Shown one piece after another: positions 35,448 to 45,908 of a DNA stretch of 54,401 nt. Below the pieces are notes generated by a model. That model was not told the DNA's origin and did no database searches. It saw nothing but the letters and a program-made list of their open reading frames with translations. Source of the DNA: Chromera velia (Eukaryota; Sar; Chromeraceae); the NCBI GenBank assembly GCA_018398765.1, contig JAHBMJ010005611.1, forward strand, positions 1 through 54,401, in the 5' to 3' direction. Position numbers and translations under genes: made by a program. Within the stretch, counting starts at the first letter, position 1; each line of letters begins with the position of its first letter.

Positions 35448-35947
35448 ATGCGCTACTTAAGCACAGCTAGAAAGAAAATAGAAATTAAAAAATTAATTAA
35501 GCACAGCTAGAAAGAAAATAGAAATTAAATGAATTGATTGTGGTTTAAAGTAACACTGAGCAAAAGAGAATCGTGTATATCACTCGCCTTCATGACCTAA
35601 TGGTTAGCATACAACACTAACAAGCAAGAGGTCATAGGTTCAAGCCTCGCTACCTCCTTTTTAAGAATCAAAGAAAGAAGATGCAGGACGTTAACGTCTT
35701 GTATCATACAGATGTTGGCGTATCACACTTCGATCGAAATCATATGAAAGACTTCCGAAAGACTTTCTGGGAGACTACAATGAAATCAGATCGATCACCA
35801 AATTACAAGAAAGCTCCCATGCTCCTGACACTGATTGAGTCTGTCACTAGGGATCGACCTGAACCACTCCAGCGACATCAAGCCCTGAAGACCCTTGAAC
35901 CTCTGCAAGCACTCACCAGCGCCAACCCCTCTAAGTAGACCTTAACA
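35444..35947 (+). repeat. Right LTR (504 bp)
   Basis: Same structure as the left LTR, followed by the target duplication ACAC (35948-35951). The eight differences from the left copy are all transitions, including GCGC in the left copy against TATA in the right at one site. Confidence 0.9.
35585..35662 (+). repeat. tRNA-like segment inside the right LTR
   Basis: Same as in the left LTR but with a B box closer to consensus, GGTTCAAGCCT (35638-35648), followed by TTTTT (35658-35662). Confidence 0.5.
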
Positions 35948-36260
35948 ACACCCGATTCAAAGTTTTTTTGACAAAGTCTCAGCAAATACTCAGGCAAGTC
36001 ACTGTACGAATTTTGAGATTGCCTTAATTTTCTTGACAAATGAGAGACTGCAGTTTCTGCTGCACTTGCACGGATCCGCAATTATATATAGCTGATGTCC
36101 AAATCAGCTCTCGTTTGAACCCCCTGACCAGTCTTCAGCCCAAAAGAGTGTGCAAGCAAACCAAACAATCCATCCTGTTCCTCCTTCCCCTCCCGATCTC
36201 CCATTCCAGACGGCTAGTTGAGAAGGACCTGTAGGAAGCCGACGGAGGCCAACAAATTGT

Positions 36261-38126
36261 TCACCTCGTTGCTTCAAGCAATCGCTCGAAACGTCGGTGC
36301 TTCAAGCACTCGTTCGAACAGAACCTGCACACAGACAGACAGACAGGCAGACTATATGTTAGACAGACAGACAGACAGACGGACAGAGAGATTGATCGAA
36401 AAGCGAATCACTGGGAAGGCTGAAACCTCATAGTCGGTCGTCGCACATCACCCAGATGGAGGGATGTTCTTCTCTTTTCCACCCAGGTCCTCAACTGACA
36501 TTCATTCCCATTCCCACTCCAGCGACTAAAGCATTTGTCTTATCTTTTCTTTCTTCTGGGTCACCAGCTGCTCCTCCAGTTGTCGTCCGATGACGAGTTT
36601 TAGAATATCAAGGGACACGCAGGCGTACAGAGAAAGAAAGAAAAAAAAAGAAAAAAGAAAGAAAGAGTTTTAGAATCTCAAGGGACACGCAGAACTGAAA
36701 AAGAAGAGAAGAGAAACGGACAACAGAAGGAGGATCGAGAGAGGCAAACAAAAGATAAGGCAATCAACAGAAAGCAATTCAGCTGGCCGACCGACCTCTC
36801 ATTACTGCAGCCACGCAAATGAAGACGAGCCCCCGGGGCCCCACAGACGCCACAGGTCCACCTGGACGTTCCGATCTTCGGACGGGACTCGGGAATCTGG
36901 CGGGTGTCTACTTTCACATTCACTGGACCGTCAGGGCAGGAGGAGAGCAGAGGGAGACCTGGCGGCAAAGACGGGCCTGGAGTTTTGTTTGTTCCCTTTC
37001 GAGTGCTTGCATCTGCTGCGAGGAATTCGCCTGCCGCGATTCCCATCGATGCCAGGACAGGAGGCTGTCTTCCCTTTCCGCCTGCGACTGCAGACGTGGC
37101 AGAAAAGCCAGAACCAGACCGACGTTGGCCGGGGCCTGATGCCTCTCTGGGAGACATGCCGCGGCCTCGTGTGTTGCCGCCAGCCTTTGCGCGTCGAGTT
37201 TGTTTCTGCCAAGCACTCCTGCACTCTCTCGAACAAAACCTGCAAGAAAGAACTTGAAAGCCAACATCCTGACGCTCAAAAACCACGCAGGCACGACCAA
37301 GCAAGCTAAGGGTCTTTCCCCGATTGGCCAATCCCCTCGCACACAGGATCACAGAGATCTGGGAGAAGGACCAGACAGAGAGAACAATCAAAAAGATAGA
37401 GAGAAGGAATCGAAAAAGGACTTTGGAAGGGCCGACAGAAAAGCGCCCTTGCCTGGGAGAAACAACAGTGTCAATTCACCTGCTTTCAAAGGCACTTCGC
37501 TCCCCATGTACTACAATTTACAGCTACCCGCCTTGGGCTCACCTTTCATCTCCAAATCTGTGCCTCAGAATCGCGTTTGCTGACTCGCACAGGGCACACC
37601 TCTTGCCGACTGTTGGTTTGCCTGGCTTCTCTGTATCCGCCTTTAAGGGAGCTGCAAGGCGGTTCGAAGTATCCTCTCGGTCTCCCTCGCTTTGCCCAGT
37701 CTCCGATTGGCTGACGCTGGCAGGAAAAGGGACGCTGGTCGACAGGGATGCTTCCGCCCGCAGTCTATCTCGCCCCCCTGTGTCTGTCACAGGCAGGGCA
37801 ACGCCCAGGCCCAGGTCCTCTGTGAGTCCGCCCCCCGTCTGCATGGACTGCTCCTGGTGCAATTGCACGGGAGGAAATCCCCACTCTGCCCTCCGCACAA
37901 ACGAGGCCGTGTGAGGAGCCGGCACAGCAGCAGAACGCACAATTGTCTGGCACCTCTCCCTCCGAGGTCTCCTCCCCTCTGCTCTCGTCGCCTCTTTCCT
38001 GCATTCTGCAGAACAAAACCTGCAAGCGACACAACATACATATATACGTACACACACAGAGAGAGAGGGAAAGAGAGGGAGAGAGAGGGAGAGAGGGAGA
38101 GAGAGGGAGAGAGAGGGAGAGAGAGG

Positions 38127-38158
<32 letters not shown>

Positions 38159-41100
38159 AAAAAAAAGAGAGAGAGAAAGAGAGAATCTACATCTCACTTG
38201 CTCCAACCAAAGACAAGATATCGCTGCCCGGGGGCTCACGAGTGAACTTCTTCACTCAAATCATGAGAAAGCTCCAGCATTATTCCAGTGCAGCGAACAG
38301 AAAAAACAAATGACAAAAGAACGAGAAGAACGCCGGCAAATGCCGTCTGCTTTGCCTGTTTGTGGAGCAGTTCAAAGAGAGACCAACTTTTTATTTTGAA
38401 GACCCGGCTGTTTTGCAACCCGCCTTGCATTCTTTGCTCCGCACACTGCACAAACGTTTCGCTCGCTTTTTTCTTCTGGTCCTTCAAGCAGACCCGGTGT
38501 CTCCTTTTCTGCTGGTGGGGGAAGAGCTTCAGGCCCTTCCTCTTCCTCGTCAGACGAACAGGGGGAAGAGGCACCCGAAGATGAAGAAAGGGAACTAGAA
38601 CGCGGCTCATCCCAAATCAAACGCTCACAGTCTCCATCAGATTCATCCCTCCGCCGGAGGGGTAAACGACCACCGGGCGGATCGGGTGAGAGCTTCCTCA
38701 TATCGAACTCCCTGCTCTCATTCCCCTCTCTTGCGACCTCCGCACTCCCCCCCCACCTGTCCCCCGTCCCTTGAGAGAACCCACCCGCTCCCTCCCCCCA
38801 AGCATCAGCCAGTCTCTTCTGTTCGTCCCTCTCGTGAAAGAGGCGAAGGACGACATGCAAGGCCTCGATGCACATGAACGCCGTGACCTGCACACGATCC
38901 GAGCGAGCAGACAGGAGAAGAGAAAGCGACTTCGAAAAAACAATTTTTTTGCAGGGACGCACACGGCAAGTAGTTCCACACCATCCGATTAGTGCAGCAC
39001 ACGAAAACGGGAAAAGCCTCGCGGGATCGATCTATGCAAACGATAAATCCAGCAAAGGGTGCAAGTCGAATGAGTTACTAACAGCCCAAAACAATCCTGG
39101 CCTCGCTTCCGTTTCGTTCGGTCCTCTCTTACTTCTCTTCCCTACACTCGACTGCCGCGAATCAAGCAAAAGCGCTGCATCGCTGTGCGGTTTTATGGCT
39201 GAATGGCCCTCTGAGCGTGTTATTTCTTCACCCTTCTCTTCCCATTCCGTCCCTCCGTCTGTCTTCATTCCACACAAAGGACCACAGACAAGCAGCTAGA
39301 GAACAGCTCACCTACCTGCTTCTTCTTCACCTCGTCTGGCTGCGGCTCCCATTCCAACAGGATGTAGTCGAGAGCGTCCTTCGAAGACGAAGCTTGTCGA
39401 TTAGCGGAAAGGAACAACTCCCGACCCATCCCCTGTTCCCCCCCCTCCTGTGAGACCTCCACCCGACCTCCCAAGACTTTCTGAAAGGATAATTCTGCCC
39501 TTTCCAGTGCAGACTGCATCTGGGCTGTGCTCATTGTGAACGGCCTGCACGCGTGAAGGTGTGGAGGCACGCAAGAAAATGGGAAATGACTCTCTCTCTC
39601 TCTCTCTCTCTGACACACACACACACACACACATACACACACATATACACACACACACACACACAGAGGGAGAGAGTTGGGAAGAGTCAAAGAAGCCACG
39701 AGAGTGCCATCTAAGAAAAGGAAAGAGGGGCAGTTGATGCGTTTTCCCATACCCTCGGCCCTCTGTTTATGGGCATTTGTTCGTATGTAGAGTACTGCGC
39801 CAAACCCAGCTGCTTTTCTTTCAAGCCTCTTTGCTTCTCGGTTGTTTGAAGATGTATTCCGTCTTCGCAGACAAATGCGCGAAGCATGCAACGGCTGGAG
39901 GAAAAAGTCCCCACTGACTGACTGATGCATTGTTCCGTTCCGACTCGCTCTTCTCTTCACAGTCTTGCTTAACTCACCTCACATCTGGGGGCAAAGCGCG
40001 CAGGCTCGTCCACTCTTCTGCTTGTCGTTCGTTCACGCTCACGTTGACAGGCAGCAGGGCTTCTTGGACCATTCTATTGCAGTCCTCTCGCTCCTTTGCT
40101 TCCTCCTCCCCCTCCTCCTCCGTTTCCTTCCTTTTGTCTTGCTCCGAGTGGCCTGATGTCTCTAGGCCCGCGTCTCTGCACTCTCTCCTGCCCCCTTCAA
40201 TGCCCCCCTCTCCTGCTGCCCCTGTTTGCAGGAAAGCCAGCAAAGCGCTGGCAACTCCCCTTGCAGAACCTCCCCCCGCAAGGACTGCTTCGAGACGGCG
40301 ACAAAACGGCGAAAGGCCGAGACGACAAATCTCCCTGTCAGCAGAGACCTCGTCGGAAAGAGCGGCAAAGTTGGCCAAAAGCTGAACAGACGCAATCAGA
40401 AAGAGACAGGAGCAAACTTGAGCCGTTTGGAAACTTGCAATGTTCTCCCTTCCTTCCTTTCTTTTTTTTACAGGCCACTTCTTCTCTGCTCCCTCAAGCT
40501 GTTTGTTCTGCACTTCTTCTGCCCTTTCCCGAATTGACAGAAAGCGACAGAAGATCAACTCACTTCTCTATTCATACACTCCGCAAAACGTGCCTTCCCT
40601 CACTTACCCTTCTTGCCAGAGTATTCACCGGGCTCCCGTCCTCCTCCGACTGCTCCCCGTCAGAGACAACCGACGACGCCGAAGAAGAAGAAGAAGAAGA
40701 GAAGGAGAAAGAGTCCCTATCCGCCACCTTCCCTCCAAAACCTCTGACTTTCTGCCTTCTCTCTGAGTCAGGCTTCTTGCCTCTTTCTCTTCCTCTCCTC
40801 CCTCTCCTGCCCCTCCTTCTCCTTTGTTGCTTTGAGGACCCCAGAAGAGCGTCTGGGGGAGCGAACCCCATCAGGAGCGCCATGGCGGCTTTCTGGGACG
40901 CTGCTGCCGTCGAAAAAGCTTCAACTGTCGAGGGGTTCATTTCCTTTTCCTTTCCTCTTTCTCCTTTCAAACGACGAGGCTGCACAGACACGCTCCGCAC
41001 ACATGGCTTTTGCCTGGCCCGCATGGAAATCGGAGAACGGGAAGGTCCTCTGCGATCTGCTCGGGATCCGGACGCCTTTTTCTTCGTCTGCTTCTCTTGT

Positions 41101-41858
41101 ATTCGGGATGACCTCACATATTCACGGTCTGCCTCCCCCCCTTCCATCAAGGCAGTGGTGTTAAATAACGTGACCGGAGGGCCTTCTACAAATGTTGGCT
41201 GAGTGTCAGAAGGGCGGGGAGGAACGGGCCAGTCAGCGCTCGACTGAAAGAATCCTTTCTGTTCTCCTGATGGCAGCATCCCCTCATCTGTCACCTTTTC
41301 GGTTTTGGGGATAAAACGAAGTTGGGAATTTTGAGGCCACGTTTCCTGGCGGCTGTCAGGCAGGTGCAGATCATCAGGGGTCTCCTCTCTCTGCTGCAGA
41401 GAGGAGACGGTGGAAGGCGCATTTGCCGTCCTCGTTTGATGGTCCCCTGCGCGTTGAGAAGGAGACGGGCGAATCATAGGCGCAAATCCGGGAGGGGGGG
41501 ACAATGACTTGGATGTCGTTGGTGTAGGGAGTCGGGGAGACGACGGAGGGTGATCGTTTTCCTGTCTACTCAGCCCTTTCCTCCCCCTCCCTGCATCGGG
41601 ATCTCTCTGTCTTCCCCGCCTTTGTTTGCCTCTGTGAACGTCGTTGGGTGGGTGGGTGCGGTCGGAGACGTGCCGCTGGGATGCGGGTGGCGTGGGCAGC
41701 AGCCCGGGGCTCTCCCTTTGTTCTGGTGCTTCTCGTTTCTCTTCCGGTCTTTGGAAAGGTACGTGACTGTGGAGACGCGCCATGAGGTTTTTCTTCAAGA
41801 AAAGAGGCAGGCCTAGATCCTTCCAGTCCTCTTCAGAAAGAGATCGAAGGGCATCTGG

Positions 41859-41892
<34 letters not shown>

Positions 41893-42175
41893 GGGGNNNN
41901 NGGGGGGGGGGGGGGTGATCGCGACGGCCTGAGACAGCAAGACATCGTCTCGCCTTTCTTTCCTGAGCTATGCCCCCCCCCGTCCCTACCCTAAATTCTC
42001 AAGGAAAAAACAGATGAGCATCGAGGACAGCTCGTACATGAGGCACGTCGACGAACAGTAGCGAGAGAGCGACGACTTACCTGCAGTCTGCAACCAGTTC
42101 TTGACCACAAGACTGCAGAGACACATGCAGGACAGTCGAGAGGGTGTAGGGGTCAGAGACGGCGTCGGAAAGTCT
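36261..42175 (-). CDS. SAM-domain protein with three intron-split zinc fingers
   Basis: Minus-strand exons with consistent phases: 42175-42081, 41854-40608, 40381-39978, 39894-39796, 39544-39316, 38887-38388, 38019-37543, 37239-36796, 36324-36261 (stop TGA). Order of features: SAM-like domain (VVKNWLQTADAL, then SEEDWKDLGLPLFLKKNL), a ~380-residue disordered region, an alpha-helical segment (LLANFAALSDEVSADRE and following), another helical segment (VTAFMCIEALHVVLRLFHER), and three zinc fingers of form C-x2-C-x(16-19)-C-S-x-E-C. These read CAVCGAKNA...FCSAECRK, CALCESANA...FCSRECRSAW and CGVCGAPGA...FCSNECLKH, the last ending the protein. They resemble the CxxC...CSxEC part of MYND-type fingers. 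Each finger is cut by a phase-2 intron just before FCS. The weakest calls are the donors at 39795 and 38387. An alternative start for the 3' half is the Met at 39534. Function unknown; an interaction scaffold is inference. Confidence 0.65.
38058..38190. repeat. (GA)n-rich purine tract in the intron before zinc-finger exon 38019-37543
   Basis: About 130 bp of GAGAGGGA/GAGA repeats on the plus strand (TC on the transcribed strand), within the intron that separates the two halves of the first zinc finger. Its pyrimidine strand precedes the acceptor. Confidence 0.9.
39592..39664. repeat. (TC)n/(CA)n microsatellite in an intron of the zinc-finger gene
   Basis: A short CT run is followed by CA repeats interrupted by TA, in the intron between exons 39894-39796 and 39544-39316. 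Confidence 0.9.
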
Positions 42176-42257
42176 CTATAGAATCGAAAAGAGGACAAAA
42201 AGCAAACGCTCGCATGAGCCTGCCAGAGCCCGCATCAGCTCCCGCCCATTGAATCAC

Positions 42258-42590
42258 ACATTGTCAGTGACATGCTCCGTTGCGTATGCTCTGTCCATGC
42301 GGACGTGTGCCCAAACTGACTGCTCGATGTGGGGCTCCATATCCTTTCGGTCTTTGCCCAACGACCGACCGACATCGAGGAGCAGCCACTCCACCTGCAA
42401 GACAAAGGGCACAGAAAGGAAGATGAGCTTTGCCGTAATTGAGAGAGGCTCTGCTCTTCATTTGCAAAGCATACCAACGAAGGCTGACCTCGCAGATCCC
42501 CTCAGTCTGCATCGTAATTGTGAAGTTGGCGTCTCCGATGTCCGGCTTGCCTTTCTCGTGCAGAGCAGGGCTCGAGTAGAAGCGACCTCA
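42258..42590 (-). CDS. Two further minus-strand exons: 5' part of the SAM/zinc-finger gene or a separate gene
   Basis: A first exon ends at 42489 (GAG|GTCAGC) and reads FYSSPALHEKGKPDIGDANF then TITMQTEGICE; its 5' limit near 42590 is uncertain. The next exon starts at 42394 (TGCAG|GTG) and reads VEWLLLDVGRSL, then EPHIEQSVWAHVRMDRAYAT. The junction is in phase and the peptide reads as an ordinary globular protein. The frame meets TGA at 42256-42254. If instead the donor GTGATT at 42257 is used, the exon ends in phase 2, exactly what the SAM-domain exon starting at 42175 needs. So either this is the C-terminus of another gene or the upstream part of the same one. No family recognised. Confidence 0.5.
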
Positions 42591-42599
42591 GACAAAGAT

Positions 42600-43420
42600 A
42601 GCCGGATGAAACCTACAAACGAAAGTTGCCTCGATCTGCTGAAAAATCCAGCTTTGGATTCTTAGTGCATGAGAGCGTTCCGACGTGTTCCGACATTGTC
42701 CCGACCATAGAACGACGGTAAGACCGAATTAGCTAGCTCAGCGCGCTTGTGTCTGATCCGCATCGGACCGTACGTACGCCGTCCATGCAGGACGAGGACC
42801 TGTTTTTTGGGTCCTTTTTTTGTGTGCGCCCCCGGTGATCGGGTCACGGGCCTCCAAGATGTAGAAGACGAGGATTACTGACTCATACTGAAGGTTTTAG
42901 ACGGTTTGAATTAGAGACTTTTATTTCGTTTACAGCAGTAACATCTTTTCTTCTCATAACGAATCCTGTTGTTTTCGTTCATAACGCCTCCTCTTATCAT
43001 TCGTTTTTTTTTTGTTAATAAGATAAAGGTGGTATAGAGTAGTTTCAAGCTATATCACGCTATAAATGGCTATAAAGATCTCTAAAATACGTTAAAAGCT
43101 CCAAACCCAACATTCTGAGCACCTATATATTATGAACAATCTATGTTAGAGTTGCTAGAACTTGCTAGGACGTTCTATATAGCGCTACTGGCTAAACTAA
43201 ACATGTTATAATATGATTATGTTTGAAGCAAAGCTTTGTTTAAAGTAGTTTAAAGTTATTCAATATTTAAAAAACATAAAAAAACGTTATAAAAGTACAG
43301 AGATTTTGATATCTTCAAACAATTTTATATTATTAAATCATACATATATTAATATTTTGGTGTTTGTATTGAATTCCACATAATACAAAGCGATGTTTTC
43401 TCTTCATACGCTACCGCAAA
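42600..43420. other. AT-rich intergenic region; no gene recognised
   Basis: 42600-42850 is balanced and could hold the promoter and first exon of the minus-strand gene. 42880-43420 is strongly AT-rich with short repeated phrases (TATATCACGCTATAAATGGC) and stops in all frames. It leads into the inverted repeat that brackets the Gypsy element. Confidence 0.4.
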
Positions 43421-43653
43421 CGCATCCCGGCAGTGACCTATATGATAATAGACCCTATTTCGCCTATGTAAGGGGCTCTCAGATGGTTAAAAAATTAAAA
43501 ATACTTTGTATGGCAAAATAAAGCCTATATATAGCATAGTTATAACTTTTTTAACACTTTTAAAGGTTTTTTACATGTTCTAGCTTGTTTAGAAGATTAT
43601 ATATTTGCCTTAAAAAAGCTTTAAAAAGGTCTTTCAACTATGGGGGCAACATA
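43421..43653 (+). repeat. Left arm of a ~230-bp inverted repeat bracketing the Gypsy element
   Basis: Starts CGCATCCCGGCAGT and ends near GGGGGCAACAT. The reverse complement of 50121-50346 matches over nearly its whole length (GGGGCTCTCAGATGGT, TTTTAAAGGTTTTTTACAT, CTAGCTTGTTTAGAAG) with scattered differences and small indels. Confidence 0.85.
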
Positions 43654-44044
43654 TGCATCATAGAGGTAGCAATCATCATGAAATAAAAATATAGGGTAGC
43701 TAGGGGTATTTCCATGAAAACGCTAGCATCTATCAAACATTTGGCGCACAAAATTGTATGCCTAGATCTAGTGAGCCTTTAGAATTGCACGCTCAGCCCC
43801 CGCACTGACGCTAAGGCCCCGCCACCGCCCGCCGCCCCACCCGGCACCCCCACTCATCCCCTCAGATCTCTCTGTCTACCATGCAGTGCCCCGTTAAACA
43901 CATTGTCTGTTGTCAGTAACCCCGCAATGCTAAGAGACATAAGCTGTGCATTGTTTTCGTCGTCTGCATCATTGTTTTCCATATGTTGATCCTGTGCATT
44001 GCTAGTCTCAGGCACTGGCAATCTAAGGAACTCCCCCTGCGCTC
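43654..44044. other. Segment between inverted-repeat arm and Gypsy element
   Basis: About 390 bp. The left part is AT-rich. The right part (43790-44044) is GC-rich with a minus-strand open frame (RLPVPETSNAQDQHMENNDA...) that runs into the LTR and matches nothing I recognise. The last five bases CGCTC (44040-44044) are the target duplication of the Gypsy element. Probably the interior of an older transposon that the Gypsy element entered. Confidence 0.4.
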
Positions 44045-44351
44045 TGTGAGGGGCATTCCACCTAATAAGAAGACTAAGTAATAAAAGGCTGGCAAATGTT
44101 AGGCAGATGTGGGCCGGACGGGAGACCCGGGCCATATAGCGTGCATGGATGTATCACGAGGCCGCGCATCATGAAGTCGAGCATGCTTTTATTAAGTGAT
44201 TTCAGTGAAGCATATGCTTGATGTGTCTGCTTGACGTCATCACTAAGAATGCTCGAGATTGACATTAACTACTAGACCAAACTAACCGATGTCTGTCAGA
44301 CTTTAACCACCTGTATCTGATAGTACTAAGACTCCAGTAAAACAGCTTATA
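44045..44351 (+). repeat. Left LTR of the Gypsy element (307 bp)
   Basis: TGTGAGGGGCATTCC at the start; ends CAGCTTATA where the right copy has CAGCGTACA. The canonical terminal CA has become TA in this copy. Confidence 0.9.
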
Positions 44352-44626
44352 TCTAGTAGTTCAAAGCCTTGTTCCACCCTCAGTTAAGGGAGAACGCTCT
44401 TGTTGAATTCAGTGTACTCAGACTGGCTCAGTCTACCAACTGTCGACTCTATACGTCGATGGAAGGTGTGACAGAGGATGTACCGGCTCCAGGGATTCTG
44501 CAGATTGTCGGGGCTATTGAAGGATTATCTCAGTGGATCGACTCTATGTAGGCGACGTAAAACCTACATAGAGAAACTCTGTAATTACTTGTTTCTCAAG
44601 CCCCTTAGGAATTTGTCCAGGTAACG

Positions 44627-45620
44627 GTGACGTCACCTGCCATTGTGCTAGCCCAAAGTACAACTGCATCCTCGTCGCACTACATGAAGCTGTGCGAGGC
44701 CCCTGCTCTGTTCTCTGGAGTGAGGGCCAAGCTGACTAAGTGGTTGAAAGACGTAAAAGACTTCTATAAACTTAAGAAAGTGTTCGACCTGGATAAGGTA
44801 CTGGTGGCAAAGAACAAAATGTCCCAGGACCTCAAGGAATGGTTTGATCTCTATGAGGTCGAGAACGGACCATTCCAAAACTGGGAGTCGTTGAAGGCTG
44901 CCCTCATTGAGCACTATTCAGACACACAAGCCAGACAGAAGGCCAGAAAGGACCTGAAGAAGTGCCGATGCACTGGAGCTGGGGTTGACGATTACAACAA
45001 GCGATTCAAGCCGCTTATCGCGAAACTGAAGGGCTGGTTGATCGAGGAAGACATCGTTGAAGACTACATCTCTAGTTTGCCAGCAGATGTCCGCCTTGAA
45101 ACAAACAAGGCGCATCTGATCAACTTGGTCATCGCCATGAAGACGGCAAGCGAGCTTGAGGTCTTTTTCTCTGGTGGAGAAGGACCGTGAGGTGGGACAC
45201 GAGACTTTTAAAGGCCGAGTGCCTTTGAGAGTGGTGGGGAGAGTGCCCGACGCAACTCTCCACTGGGACAAGAGGAAAGGCCCGTCCCCATAGACCTGTG
45301 TGGGGTCCGTCAACTCTTACCACCACTCACACTGGCAGAGACTCTGAGGTCTCTCTACATTGCAGAGGGAAGGTGTTTCAGATGCCGCCTCGCAGGGCAT
45401 ATTGCTAGGTAGTGTCCAGGTCCCTTCTCTGGCCTCGGCGAAAACTTCTCTAGAATGCGGAGACTCACTGGCAGAGGGAACCCTCAGGTCTTGCAGGACT
45501 ATGGGAGATTCCGTGGAGACTTCAGGCAGGGAGGATGGGGGCAGAGCAGAGGCGGATACTAGGGCGGATACCAGGGAGATCGCAGAGGGTTTGGAGCTCC
45601 ATTCCCGACCACCCAAGCAT
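44627..45620 (+). pseudogene. Gypsy gag (capsid and CCHC zinc knuckle, with stops)
   Basis: The 187-codon frame 44627-45190 starts MTSPAIVLAQS. It carries a Gag capsid-like helical domain: ALFSGVRAKLTKWLKDVKDF, then WFDLYEVENGPFQNWESLKA, then DYNKRFKPLIAKLKGW and DYISSLPADVRLE. It ends at TGA. The same frame continues downstream to a zinc knuckle CFRCRLAGHIAR-stop-C at 45374-45415, a C-x2-C-x4-H-x4-C motif with TAG inside it, and then an Arg/Gly/Gln-rich tail with another TAG at about 45569. The protein packages element RNA; this copy is broken. Confidence 0.8.
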
Positions 45621-45908
45621 GGCCACCTCTGGGCCAGTCACAGTGGAGAGGGGGATGCAGAGATGGTGGTCCCAGAGGGAGAGGAAGAGGTAATACTGGG
45701 AGGTGGTAGGAAACCAGCAGGTAGGGGAGTTCGAACGATCTACGGAGGTTTTGGGACGGATGAGGTGATAGGAGTAGAAAGACTCGAAACTTATGGTCAG
45801 TACCCCGAGATGGGAGGAAGCCCTGAGAATGAAGATGTGCCAATGGAAATGAAGGAGGAGGAAAATGAAACAGGGGTCCGTCCGGGGCTGTTTATATTTT
45901 CAAGTTGA

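Noticed and set aside
40096-41202. 368-codon plus-strand open frame
   Set aside because: Antisense shadow of the large disordered exon of the minus-strand SAM/zinc-finger gene, whose frame has consistent splice sites.
45360-45908. Independent gene in the 182-codon frame before the Gypsy protease
   Set aside because: Overlaps gag (zinc knuckle and Arg/Gly tail in frame 2) and runs into the protease frame after one TGA; it is best seen as the gag-pol overlap region.
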